This document shows positions 25,180 through 36,130 of a stretch of DNA of 64,000 nt, in pieces. How positions within the stretch are numbered: the first letter of the stretch is position 1; each line of letters starts with the position of its first letter. Source of the DNA: Brachionus manjavacas (Eukaryota; Rotifera; Eurotatoria; Ploima; Brachionidae); assembly GCA_019054805.1 (NCBI GenBank), contig JAHQIY010000008.1:2899501-2963500 (forward strand), in the 5' to 3' direction. The notes beneath the pieces are model-generated. The model was given only the letters and a program-made list of their open reading frames with translations. It did not search any database and had not been told where the DNA came from. A program made the position numbers and the translations under genes.

Positions 25180-28100
25180 AAAATTTTTATTAACTTTTTT
25201 TACTTTTTTAAGATGATTTATATATTTCATACTTTTTTAAACTGTTAAAGTTTTTTGAAAATCATTTATAGCTTGAAATTGCTTCAAGTCATTTAAAATC
25301 TGTTTTCAAAGTAAAATAAATTTAGATTCTAGCAAATTTTTTTAAAATTTTTTAAATACCTTCCAATTTTATACAAAATAATTGAAGTAAATAAAATTAA
25401 TTAAAGTGATTTACGGCGAATTGTGTTGGAACTTTGAAAGAAATTCCACCCCAAATGTTTAATTTGCAATCAAATTTTGAGGAAACCGGTTAGGACTTTG
25501 GAAAAATTGTCTATTTAAAAATAAATCAAAAAATTAAATTTTTTAAATTTATATTTTAAAGCTTAAAAAGGTAACAAAATTCGTTTATGCATGAAAAAGA
25601 TGATTGAAATTTATTCTTAGATGCTTCAATAAAGTCATCAAAAATTTTTTAAATTACAAAATTTAAAGGATAATTTATTTCTCTCAATTTTTTTTTTTGA
25701 ATTTTTCTCCTTAAAATAGGGATGATTTTAAAAGAGCAAAAAAAATGCAAATTCACAAAGAGAAGAAAAGCTTTTTTCTACAATCAAGGAAAACATAAAT
25801 ATGCTAAAAAACAATGTGTCAAAAATGTGCGAAGAGTAAAAACTTTAAAAGTCTAATTTCTATCTGATATTTACCAAGTTCATCCAGCTTAAATTACTCT
25901 AGCTAATTCCAAAATTGGCTTATTAGAGACCCATTGAGAAATTGAAATCCGGGAACCAAGGACCAATTCAGGCTAAAGTAACTATAATAAATAAATTAAT
26001 TAGTAATCAAGGGTCTAATTTAATTTTTTATAGTAAAAAATAAAGAATTTACTAGCTTTTGCGAACTGTTCTAATTTAAAAAGAAAGGTCCTAAACAAAC
26101 TCTTAAATATTGTTTAACCAAATTTCAAATTGAAACGCTTTTATAAAAAGTAAATTATTAAGCCTAAAATGAAATTATTAGTTACGCAAAGTAATTTCAA
26201 AAATTTGAGCTTGTAACTATAATTCGTTCCACGATCCATATTCAAAGTAGCCTGGGACAGAGCAGCAAAAAAGGTAGAAAATAAAACTTATTTTGTAAAT
26301 AATATTAAAATTTTAATTTTCATAATTAGTTCAAAAATAATAATTGAATAATATAATATAAAATTCATTTTTCCATTTTTTTCCATTTTTAATATTTTTT
26401 ACCTTATTTTACAAAAATTTACCAAATTTACTAGTATTGCCAACTTTTTGGCGAGCGGTCACTAAATTTTTTGTAAAATTATGAAAAATAAAATATAAAA
26501 ATTTTAAAAAACTTTTTAAAATAAATTAAGTAAAATTTTTCTTATCATTTTAATAAGTTATTTTTTAAAAATTAAAAACATTTTTTCGAAAAAAATATCA
26601 ATTTAAGTTGCTAACCGCCAAAAATTTGTCCGTATTTTTGACCGCCGTATTTTTTAGGCCGTTTTTCAGACCGTACGTATACTTTAGACCGTTTATTTTG
26701 GCGGTCCAAAAAATAGACCGCCTGGCTGACCGGCCAAATGACTGCAAATGTGTAATGGACCGGTTTGTCTTGACCGTATCCAACACTAAAATTTACGTCA
26801 ATTTTTGTCAAATTTTTTTTACTTTTTCAAAAATTCATGAATGAGAAATTTTCGAGATAATGAGAAATGGTGTTTTTTTTTAGTCTAAACTTTCAAAATT
26901 AATCGATTAATTAATAGTACAGTGATCTTACGTTTATGTCCCACCATCCATTCTCAGTAAATATGGGGACATATTCAAAGGGGGACACCAATAAAAGTTT
27001 AAATTTACAAAAAAATTATTTGAAATTCAGCATAAACTTTAACTTATTAATTATAAATAACGAAATAAAAAAAGGGTTGAAAAATAATTTTTTAATAAAG
27101 TAAGTCTCAGCTTTTTTTGACTTTTTTTAAGTTTTTAATTTGCAAATTTTAAAATATTTTGTCTTTAATGCATTTTTTTAGGCTAAACTTGAACTTTAAC
27201 TTTTTAGTTAAAGTTACATACAAAAAAAAATTTTCAACATATGTGACATATTAATGAAAAAATTTAATACAAACGAATCAGATATTGTTACATTTTTGCA
27301 TTTTTACGTGTCTAAAATAAAAGTGGGGACTATGCTATGGTATTTAACCAAAATAAACTTAACAATAATTCATTCACAAAACTAATTTTAAACTTTTAGA
27401 AAAAAAATTTATTTAATTTTTTTACATTTTTTTCTGTTTTTTTGTACTGAAAAAAAATGTAGAAAACCCTTAACAAGCGTATATTTTGAAAGACTCTTAA
27501 TATTTTTGCAATTTTTTTTTTTTAAATAAACAAAATAAGTAAAAATACCATAAAAATTTAATTTTTCCCATTTAACCAATAAAAAAAGCTTTTAAGTAAA
27601 AGAAAATTTATAAAAAATCTACAAAAAAAATTTATTTTTTTTCTTAGTACAACCATTTGTTTGGGATGATTCGAATGAGTCTCCTCTGACTTTTTGAATT
27701 TGCATCGATTATCATTGATCAATTTTAAAACCAAAGCTGATCCATGAACCGACAATAACATCGACTAATCCCATCTTTTTTGCTCTTTAACTCTCAAAAT
27801 TCCCGCTTATTTTACCATTTTGCACTTTCGATTCCATTTCCTTAAAAATTACCAAAAAATTCAGGTAGTTTAAATTCAAAATTATTGCCTCTTATCCTTT
27901 TGTTAGACTTTTGCAAGACTTTTTGATATAGAAATGATTCAGCTACATTAAAATTTTGTCTTCAGGATTTAGTAATACGCTTTCACTTGATTTGGTCTGA
28001 TCGACGGATTGCATAAAAATGTTCACTTTTATCAATAAAAACTTCAAGTCATTTATTATTTGGATGTTGTCAATTAAAAAAAATATTGAGCTTTTAAGAT

Positions 28101-28247
28101 TTTAGTTGCAATTTATTTGATAAAAGTTGTAAATTTAATAGATTTGTTATGTTTTCATTGATTTAATTATTTTATTTAAAATATATTTGGAGAAAATATA
28201 AAGAGATAAAAATATTTAATTTTTGTTAATACTTTATATAAGTTTAT
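25180..28247. other. AT-rich spacer with a GC-word cluster
   Basis: Mostly featureless A/T-rich DNA. The exception is 26613-26790, listed separately. About 26930-27330 contains GGGGAC/GTCCCAC words that could be a remnant transposon, but I could not find matching ends. No gene is recognised. Confidence 0.35.
26613..26790. repeat. Cluster of GACCG/CGGTC words
   Basis: About ten copies of (G)ACCG or its complement lie within 180 nt, with ACCGCCAAAA at the left answered by TTTTGGCGGT near 26700 as a possible hairpin. The block is GC-rich compared with its surroundings. Open frames in three registers cross it but have no family resemblance. Confidence 0.4.
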
Positions 28248-28972
28248 AATATAATAAATAATAAATAATAATAATAAAAAAAAGCTATGAAGTGCAAAGC
28301 ACTTGAAATGAGGTTTTATCCTCACTGTAATAGCCCATCTAAATTTAGTTTGTCTAATTTATTTTTAAATTCGTTCAATGTTTTGGAATAAATAACTTCT
28401 CTACTGAGGTTATTCCAAGCATTCACCACTCTATTGCTGAAAAAATGGTATCTCTGATCGCAGTTTTTCACCAATTGCTTATCCATTTTAAGGTCATGAA
28501 ATCTTGGAGCCGGACGAAAATTTGCTTGTTGGTTTCTGAAGATTGGAGGTTTATACCAACGTATTGTTTCTAAACCATTAACTGTTTTGTACATTTCGAT
28601 CAAATCTCCTCTTAATCTTCTTATCTCTAGGGTAGTTAAGCTAAGAGCTTCTAAGCGTTCGTCGTAGCTTCGCTTCTTAAGTTCAGGAACTAATTTGGTA
28701 GCCCTTCTTTGGACAAATTCTATGACGCTTATATCTTTTTTTAGATATGGGTTCCAGGCCTGAACTGCATATTCTAGATGTGGTCTGACCAATGCTTTAT
28801 ACAATCTACCAATTGACTCCTTGTTCTGAAACTTTAAAGTTCTTCGTATTGAGCCTAAAACTGAATTTGCTTTGTTCGAAACTGCATTTACTTGATTTGA
28901 CCACTTTAAGTCGTTTGAGATTAAAACTCCCAAATCACGTTCAGTATCAGTAACTTGCAAGTAAGTGGTAAT
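28248..28972 (-). mobile_element. 5'-truncated LINE (CR1/L2-like), 3' part of reverse transcriptase ORF
   Basis: The coding part 28322-28960 (212 codons) is the C-terminal region common to CR1/L2/Jockey-like LINEs: RDLGVLISNDLKWSNQV, LYKALVRPHLEYAVQAWNP, VQRRATKLVPELK, LSLTTLEIRRLRGDLIEMYK and RVVNAWNNLSREV. The frame is open to its stop, so the insertion is fairly young. The 3' region holds two hairpins (AAGTGC/GCACTT at about 28285-28300 and GAGG/CCTC) and then an ATT-type microsatellite tail at 28248-28280. The element is cut at its 5' end next to a TAG repeat at 28973. Confidence 0.85.
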
Positions 28973-29040
28973 TAGTAGTAGTAGTAGTAGTTTTGACTGA
29001 AGCTGGCTAGCCAGCGAGTGTGCTGATAAGGCACACTATG
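28973..29040. repeat. TAG microsatellite followed by two adjacent hairpins
   Basis: A TAG repeat (28973-28991) is followed by a perfect 14-nt palindrome GCTGGCTAGCCAGC (29002-29015) and by a 7-bp stem, AGTGTGC with GCACACT, 7-nt loop (29017-29037). The arrangement of tail plus paired hairpins resembles the 3' ends of the LINEs nearby, so this may be the 3' end of another minus-strand element. Confidence 0.55.
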
Positions 29041-29330
29041 ACAGCTGATGTGATTGATTTTATGTTAATTTTTACTAAATTTATGGTGTTTGATACTTAC
29101 GGCCATTGTGAAATACCTCCAACTTATGAAATTTATAAAATTAATAAATAAATAATATTTTTCAGTGTTTCATATATTTATTGGTACCAGGAAAAGAAAA
29201 AAATTAAAAATTTAAGGTATTTTTCTATTATTTTTTTAACTTAATGGAAAAATTAAAATAACTATTTTAAATTTATTTAACAATATGATGTTTTCAGAAA
29301 TTAAACAAACAAAATTGATTATTTTATTCA

Positions 29331-32300
29331 TTAAATACTTTTTTTTCTCAAAAAATATCTCGAATATAAAAAATAAGCCAAAAAACTAAAAATAATTGAA
29401 TTTAAACTTAAAGTAAAAAATGCGTAAAAGCTAGAAAATAAATTCAGATCAAAAGTAAGATTCAAAATTCCAGTAATATAATTTGAAATCATAAAAATTG
29501 TTAATCCAATTAATTTTGAATCAATGATATTTGAACTTGAATTGAATAAATCAATCAGACCTTCCATGCAATTTAAACTTTGCCATTTCGATTTTGTTAG
29601 CCATTTTTTGCAAACTCTTGCAAATATCACATTTGCCAATAAACAAACCAGGCAGCTAAACGATCCTTGAAGGAGCTAAATTTTAAATTTTAAATTATTT
29701 ATTAAGAAATAAGAAATATGGTGAGTTGATATCATTGAAAATTAGAAATTAATTTTTCAACTTTTATAGGTTAAAAGTTGAAAAAATTAAAAAAATTCAA
29801 AATAAAATAAAGATAACAGAAAAAAATGAGCTTAAATAAAATTTTTATGTTAACTAACACAAAGTATCAATTTAGTAATGTCGTCTGAATTACCTTGTCA
29901 ATCTACTCACTCCATTTGAGCTTGCTATTTATAACGATGCCTAGATCCCTCTTCACTCGTGACTGCTCTAACACATGTGAAACATAAACATTAATTTATG
30001 TTGCAATTTAAAAAATGCTACATCATATTGAGCTTTTTAAAATTACCAATAAAGTAATTCTTAAAACTACTTAAACAATTGATAAGCAGAAACTTTAAAT
30101 TTTATTTTTTTTTAAATCATTAAAAGAAATAAAATTTGCCTCAGAATATAGGCAAATTTCATCAATAAAATATATTTTCATCAATATATTATATTGATGA
30201 AATTTTTTTAATTCTAATTTCAAAAGAAATTTCATCGATCTCAAATAATCTGTTTCATTTATGAAACATTTTTTGGTGAGATTAATTTCATTAAAAAATC
30301 TCGTTGCATCTTCAAATTGTGATTTGAATTGATAAGTTTCAACTCTATGTCGGCTTGATTTTTAGATTTTTTTGTAAGATAAACTTTTACAGTGAACTTC
30401 TAAAAGCCTTCCGATAGTGCCATTCACTTCTTTTAAAAAAAATTATATCTCAGGTTTGTTTCTTTCAATCCTTTATTTATTTCAGAGTTGTTTAAAAGTT
30501 CCAAAATAAATTCCAAGTAATTCATTGATTGAACGTGAAGGGAGAAATGAAATTCGTGATCTTCCGTTCCTGAATAAAGCAGGAAGATTTATTTGAAAAA
30601 TTTTTCAAACCGGAGAAAAAATTGGTTTTGGAATTTCGGAACGTCGAGTCATCAAGATTAAGACAATTTATTATTTTAAAATACTTAAAGATTTTTTCTA
30701 GTCATCATATTCATCGTAAAAAAAATAAAAATCTTTGACTCGGACTTTTGAAAAAAAGAAGTCTGGACTTGGACTTGACTTGAGACTAGTAATTTTTAAA
30801 CAACTCTGATTTATTCCTTTTAGCTTCTGTTTTGTATTTCAGTTTTAAAAATGGTTTCTATTTATGTAATGTAGCATAAACTAAAACTCAAAATAAAATA
30901 ATAAAGATTTAAAAATTTATTTTTAAAGGTCACAATAAATCATTAATTTATGTAAATTCAGAAAATATGAATGATATTTAAAATTTAAAGATATGATGTA
31001 TGTTACAATCAAAGCTAAAATCGATAAATTCTTGGATGTTTCATCTATGAATCATCTTATTTTTTATTCATGAAAAATGTTTTTGGATTAAACCAGAAAA
31101 TTTTCATCTTTTTCTCTTGAGAAAATTTAAAAATGAGCCAACCATGAAAAACTTTGAATTTTCATTTTGCTTCATCTTTGAAACATCTCATCTCAACGCT
31201 GATTTTATTGAAGAAAGAATTCAAAAAACCTTAAAAAGTATGTTTCAGCTGAACTCCATTGGAATGAATCATCCTTTCCTAAAAATGGTAATAAAGTCCC
31301 AACTGATTAGAAAAAGATTAGAAAATAACGTCTTTACAAGAAAATTAATCGATAAAATAATTTAAGAATCCGAGACAAGTAGAAAAGAGCTAAACAATAA
31401 TTCTCTAATCGTAGAATACAATAAATTACTCGACGATGAACAAAGAAGTATAGAAGAGATCAATGAAAATGCTGCACTTGAAATGCTGATAACAAGGAAA
31501 AAAAACAAAATGAAATTACAGTGGTGTTCCGGATTTAGTAATTTACGATAATTTACGGAAAAAACAGTAAATTTACCGAATTTTACGTAAAATATTGTAA
31601 ATTTACGTAAATTTACAAAAGTAAAAAAACGTAAATTTACTTGATTTTACGTAAAATTTGGTAAATTTCGATCATTTTACGTAAATTTATGTAAAAAAAA
31701 AAATGTCCAAAAAATTAAAATAATTTGGCACTTTTTAAAAAAAAATGAATTTTTGTTATCCTTCAATATTTATATCCAAAATTATGAAAAAAAAAATTAC
31801 CATAATTTACGTAAATTTTGGTACAAAACAGTAAATTTACCAAATTTTACATAAAATCAAGTAAATTTACGTTTTTTGTTACTTTTGTAAATTTACGTAA
31901 ATTTACAATATTTTACGTAAAATTCGGTAAATTTACTGTTTTTTACGTAAATTATCGTAAATTACTAAACCCGGAACACCACTGTAACTTTTCAAATTTT
32001 AATTTTCTCTTACTTGATTTTTTTTTAAATTTCATCACCCAGGTGGTGTTTTCTGAAATAAATAATAAATAATAATAATAATAATAAAATAATAGCAATA
32101 AATCAATAACAATTCAATTTAAAAACTATCAAATTTGTTATTTTGATTCCCAAAAAATCTATCATACTGAGTAAACTGCATTTTTCAAGCTAAATCAAAC
32201 AACTTTTATTGCTGCCAAATACCTAAATATTTTAAAAATAAAAGAAAAAAGTAATCTATTGAAAAGTAATCTAATTATTTTAATTTTTCTTTGTCATTTA

Positions 32301-34098
32301 CATTCATTAATTATAATTACTAGTTTATACTCTAAATTTTTTGCATTAAGCTTTGTTTTCCGTGTTTGAAAATCCTTTTGTATGACTTTTTTATTGCGCT
32401 TTTCAATTGATTAGTTTTACCCTTACTGTCCTGGTAATTCATAGAAACAAAGCTCTTGGAATAAAAGGCTATCAATTTTAACTTTTTTGACCGTTATTTA
32501 TTAATATTTATTTTAAATTTGTATTTTTAAACTTTCAAATAAAAAATTTAGATGGACTTAATAAAGATCAATTAGAAGAGAATAAATTTATTTAAAAGAT
32601 TAAACATTTAATTTTTAGATTAAAAAGAGATAGGAAATACATTTCACGATTAATTTCCTTAAAATTTTAATTAAATTAACCTAGCTTTATGCAAAGTCTA
32701 GAAAATGAAAAAATAAATTAAAATTTTAATAAGCAAACAAACTTACTATAAACAAAACAAAAGCTAGATTACAAATTCTTCTTGATGAATTCTGCACATA
32801 ATTTCGTGTAAATTCCAATGCCAAATAGTAAAATAAACAATTGATAAGCAGAAACTTTAAACATTTTATTGATCTTTTCATTTCAGCTAAACTGGAAGTA
32901 AAATTATATAAAAAATTAAATTAAAAGATATTGCTCTTTTTCAAGATACTTTTTTTCTTTCCGTATTGAATTTATTCTGTGACATAGCCCATTGCCACCA
33001 ATATAAATTGCCAAATATCCAAATGTGCTAAACAGACCCTCTTTATTCAACTCAATCAAATTCTGTCGTTTTATTGATACATTTAACAAATACATCCAAA
33101 ACTCGTTTCTCATCAAAAACAGCTGATAGACTATGCCAATAGCCATCGAAAGCACATAGCATTTAAGAGGGCTTTTTTGGGTAATTGACTCACAAATTGT
33201 ACCCAAAACCTTGAGGAATTAATATTTTATTTCTCAACCAAAATTAAAAAAAATAGAAAAAAGAACAAAATTTACTTTTACTACAAAAATTGTGAAAAAA
33301 AAATTCCAATGAAGTCCATATTCTGCAATATCAACATGATATCCCGTAATAAATACCAAAAATACTCTAACTAGTCCAAGAATTAGCAAAATACTTGATT
33401 TCTTGATTGTTTTTTTAATTTTGAGCAAAAGACTCCGATCGGTGTGCTCGAAATCGCTTGAATTTCGAATGAAGCGCATTGAATGACTCAAAATAAAATA
33501 GCCCACGCCAATGTCCATCAATGAAAACCCAAAATAAACTGTTTTGGCATATTGAGGCTTGAAAATGCCAAAATCCACAGCAAGAATAGCCACGCTTGTA
33601 ATAATTATGAGTGAACTTCGAAAATTGGTCACACTGTTTTTAATTATTTTTGAATCAAGATCAGACACTGAATCATTGTCATCAGTGATTGCAATAGGCT
33701 CAAGTCTTGTTATCAAGTACCAGCAGCATAGAGCCGCACATACAACCAAAACAATTGTGTTCAAATAAAGGTAATGGCTCAATAGAGTAATCGAAAGGAT
33801 AATTGGTATTTGGTAGCTAGCATAATCGATCCAAAACGAAAGCCTTAAAAAGGTTTTTTTTTTAATTTTTCTTCTTTTATTAAATTTTAAAATGAATTTT
33901 TAATAAAAAAATAAATTACCAAAATTGTCTTCTTTGAGATTTGAAAATAGAACTGTATAAAATAATTTTGATTATACCATTGAGAAATTGAATTAGAGTA
34001 AAAACAGTAAGAATGAAAAAAAATTCTGGTACTGAATTGTGGAATTTTTCATTTTTTCTGATTTTATCTTCATATATTTTTATCGTTTTTTCATTCAT
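29331..34098 (-). CDS. PIGW: GPI-anchor inositol acyltransferase PIGW/GWT1, tandem copy B
   Basis: Exons: 33920-34098, 33276-33843, 32950-33209, 32747-32891 and 29331-29675, with the same phases and the same exon 2, 3 and 4 lengths (568, 260 and 145 nt) as copies A and C. The protein would be about 500 residues with all PIGW blocks (AILAVDFGIF, EYGLHWNFFFTIF, LNKEGLFSTFGYLAIY, SNYITGILNL). It is very close to copy C throughout; only the first 20 or so residues differ clearly. Against copy A, exon 3 encodes an identical protein segment while exon 5 is strongly diverged. Intron 4 (29676-32746, 3071 nt) is swollen by a LINE scrap, an inverted-repeat element, an unknown coding remnant and a long foldback element. 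Whether so large an intron is still spliced is unknown. Confidence 0.9.
29878..29980 (-). pseudogene. LINE reverse-transcriptase scrap in PIGW copy B intron 4
   Basis: Minus-strand translation gives VLEQSRVKRDLGIVINSKLK-like sequence with KWSE following, matching the RDLGV-LKWS block of the LINE at 28248-28972. It is about 100 nt, truncated at both sides, with a stop soon after. Confidence 0.6.
30484..30807. mobile_element. 324-bp inverted-repeat element, AGAGTTGTT family, long copy
   Basis: It starts AGAGTTGTTTAAAAGT and ends with the reverse complement of AGAGTTGTTTAAAAAT. The right part carries GGACTTGGACTTGACTTGAG words shared in style with the 97-bp copy at 21639. No coding capacity; it fits a MITE family with an internally deleted short form. 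Confidence 0.7.
31117..31510 (+). pseudogene. Unidentified coding remnant in PIGW copy B intron 4
   Basis: An 82-codon open frame (31117-31365) continues in the same frame after one TAA with about 45 more codons rich in Glu, Lys and Asn (ELNNNSLIVEYNKLLDDEQR). Composition and continuity past the stop suggest a decayed coding exon rather than chance. I do not recognise the family; a transposon accessory ORF or a captured host exon are both possible. The foldback element begins immediately after it. Confidence 0.35.
31516..31987. mobile_element. 472-bp long foldback element with TTACAGTGGTGTTCC ends
   Basis: The outer 42 nt of both ends match as inverted repeats with one mismatch. The similarity continues inwards for roughly 170 nt per arm through GTAAATTTAC-type palindromic words, so almost the whole element can form one long hairpin. 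The CAGTGGTG end sequence would fit a hAT-like terminal repeat, but I could not identify a target duplication. A plus-strand open frame inside it is an artefact of the repeat. Confidence 0.8.
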
Positions 34099-35877
34099 TA
34101 CTTTTGTTATTTTTATCTCTTTCTATTTTTAATTATTAATTAATAAATTTTTAATTAAGGAATAGGAAAAAACTCAACTTTTAACCGGCATCTCAAAAAG
34201 AAGAAATTCCTGATTAAAAATTTACTATTAAATTTTTTTTGGAAAATTTTTTTTTTAAAAAGGAGTATAGATTTTCTTATTTAAGAAGTATCACTTTTAA
34301 TTCGGTAGATGAGATTAAAGGGAAATAGAAATGAAATGAAACTTTTGAAATTTTCTTTTAATCGCTTTTTACCTTTTTTATATGTTACTTTATTAAATCA
34401 TAATTTTTTTTTTACTTTTTATTTTTTAATGAAGTAATTAAGGACTTTGTTCTTTTCTGAACTGCTTGAGGTAAACCTTAAACAATTTAATATTTTCGAA
34501 AATTATTTTTCGATAAATTTTTTGTTTTTTACATAGTCTTATTATCATATAATAAATAAAAGATAAAATTGATCAACTAGAATGAAAATTCATTATTTTA
34601 AGTTTTAATAGCTTTATTTAATTGTTGTCTTTACATAAAAAAAAAATTTTTATAAATATTCCAAGAGGCAAAAAAATTATTGCGGTTGCTTCAACAGATT
34701 ATTTTATTTATTTTAAAAATTTGATTCATGTATTTTTTTTTGTAAAGGTAGCTTTAACGTAATTTTTTTTTCTAAAAATAAATTTCTTTTTAAATATTTC
34801 ATCATATCCTAAAAAAGGACTGTTCGGCGTTGCTTAAAATTTAAAAATAAAAAGTTAAAAAATTTTAGTAAATTTACAAAAAATTACGTAATTGCATTCA
34901 TTTTATCATGCAGATATGTAATTATTATTTATATTCAATTCCAATAATTTAAGAAAAATTTCCTAATAAATGGAACGAAATAAAGTGATTGTTTAAGAAA
35001 AAAGACCTAAAAAGTGAATTAGAAGCAAAACAAGGCGTTTCAGAATTTTATAAATCATTGACTTTATAAAATGTCCAAATGTTATCACTTACCTAGAAAT
35101 TTTAAAATAATGACAAAAAGTTGAAATAAACCATTTTTTTTTTAAATGGATTTTAAGTGATGGTCAAACCACTAGTATAAAGGAGATCTTTTTCCTTTTG
35201 AATATTTTCTACAAAATAATTTTAAATTATTTAGAAAAAAAGTTAAAATTTTTTTAAAAGCTTTAGATCTTTCTCTTTAATTTATTAAATTTTAATATTT
35301 CACCTTTTTTTGCGTAAATTTACTAATAGTAATATATTCAAAATTTACGCTAATTAAGGTAAATTAAAATGATCAAATAAACACTGTAGATGCAATAATT
35401 GCTTTTATTAGATAGTTTCTAGAGAATGTTGCAAAGGTTTAGAAGTCTTATCATTTAAGAGAGGAATGACAATTTTTTTGCAAAAAGAGAGAATAAATAA
35501 AAACAATGTTTTCAAAATTTATTAATAGATAAATTAAGAAATCCAAGTAAGCTTCAGCAACTCACTGTGAATAACTATTTTAATGTAATGGTAGAGGTTT
35601 TTTTATAGTGCTTGGATATTCACGTATTGATAAATACGTCTACTATTAAGCATATATTGAATTTTTATATACTTGTCGAATATCTTACGAATATAAAAAA
35701 AAACAAATATTAAAAAAAATCGGACTCATTTCTTCAAAATTTAATTTTCCTTTTTTTCCTAATTTAAGCTATTTTTCGGAGAGAAACAGATTTGATTATG
35801 CCTTCTTTACAAGCGAACAATGCTAAGGAGTTAAAATAAGTATTTTGATCTCCAATTGAGATTTTTTTTTAAGATTA
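34099..35877. other. AT-rich upstream region of PIGW copy B
   Basis: No gene recognised. It contains a few GTAAATTTAC-like words (about 34860 and 35310) like those in the foldback element, too short to call a copy. Confidence 0.35.
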
Positions 35878-36130
35878 ATTCAAAAAAAGGCTCAGGCTTT
35901 TCCTGTCTTTGCTTTAGCAAGTCTATTCGTAATGTCTCTGTGTGTTCCCATTGCTGTACTGATGGTGCTTCCTAAGAATGTGAATTCACTTACGCACTCA
36001 ATTTGTGTACGGTGATTGGGGCATCCAATTTTGTGTTGACACAACTTTCGTTTTGGCCCTATTTATTTCGAGTCCGGTTGGTTTTCCAAATCTTGCGTCT
36101 TCATATGCATATGTCAATTTCAATTTCAAG
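35878..36130 (-). pseudogene. RTE-like LINE reverse-transcriptase fragment
   Basis: Minus-strand frames give FGKPTGLEINRAKTKVVS, then CVSEFTFLGSTIST and RDITNRLAKAKT, the thumb-region order of RTE-type reverse transcriptases. Frame changes break it. It directly abuts the 3' end of the CR1/L2-like LINE at 36131, which appears to have inserted into it. Confidence 0.65.

Noticed and set aside
26930..27330. GTCCCAC and GGGGAC words suggesting transposon ends
   Set aside because: No pair of matching inverted ends or target duplication could be found.
31818..32072. Plus-strand frame rich in KFT repeats
   Set aside because: It is translation of the right arm of the foldback element; the peptide periodicity mirrors the GTAAATTTAC words.
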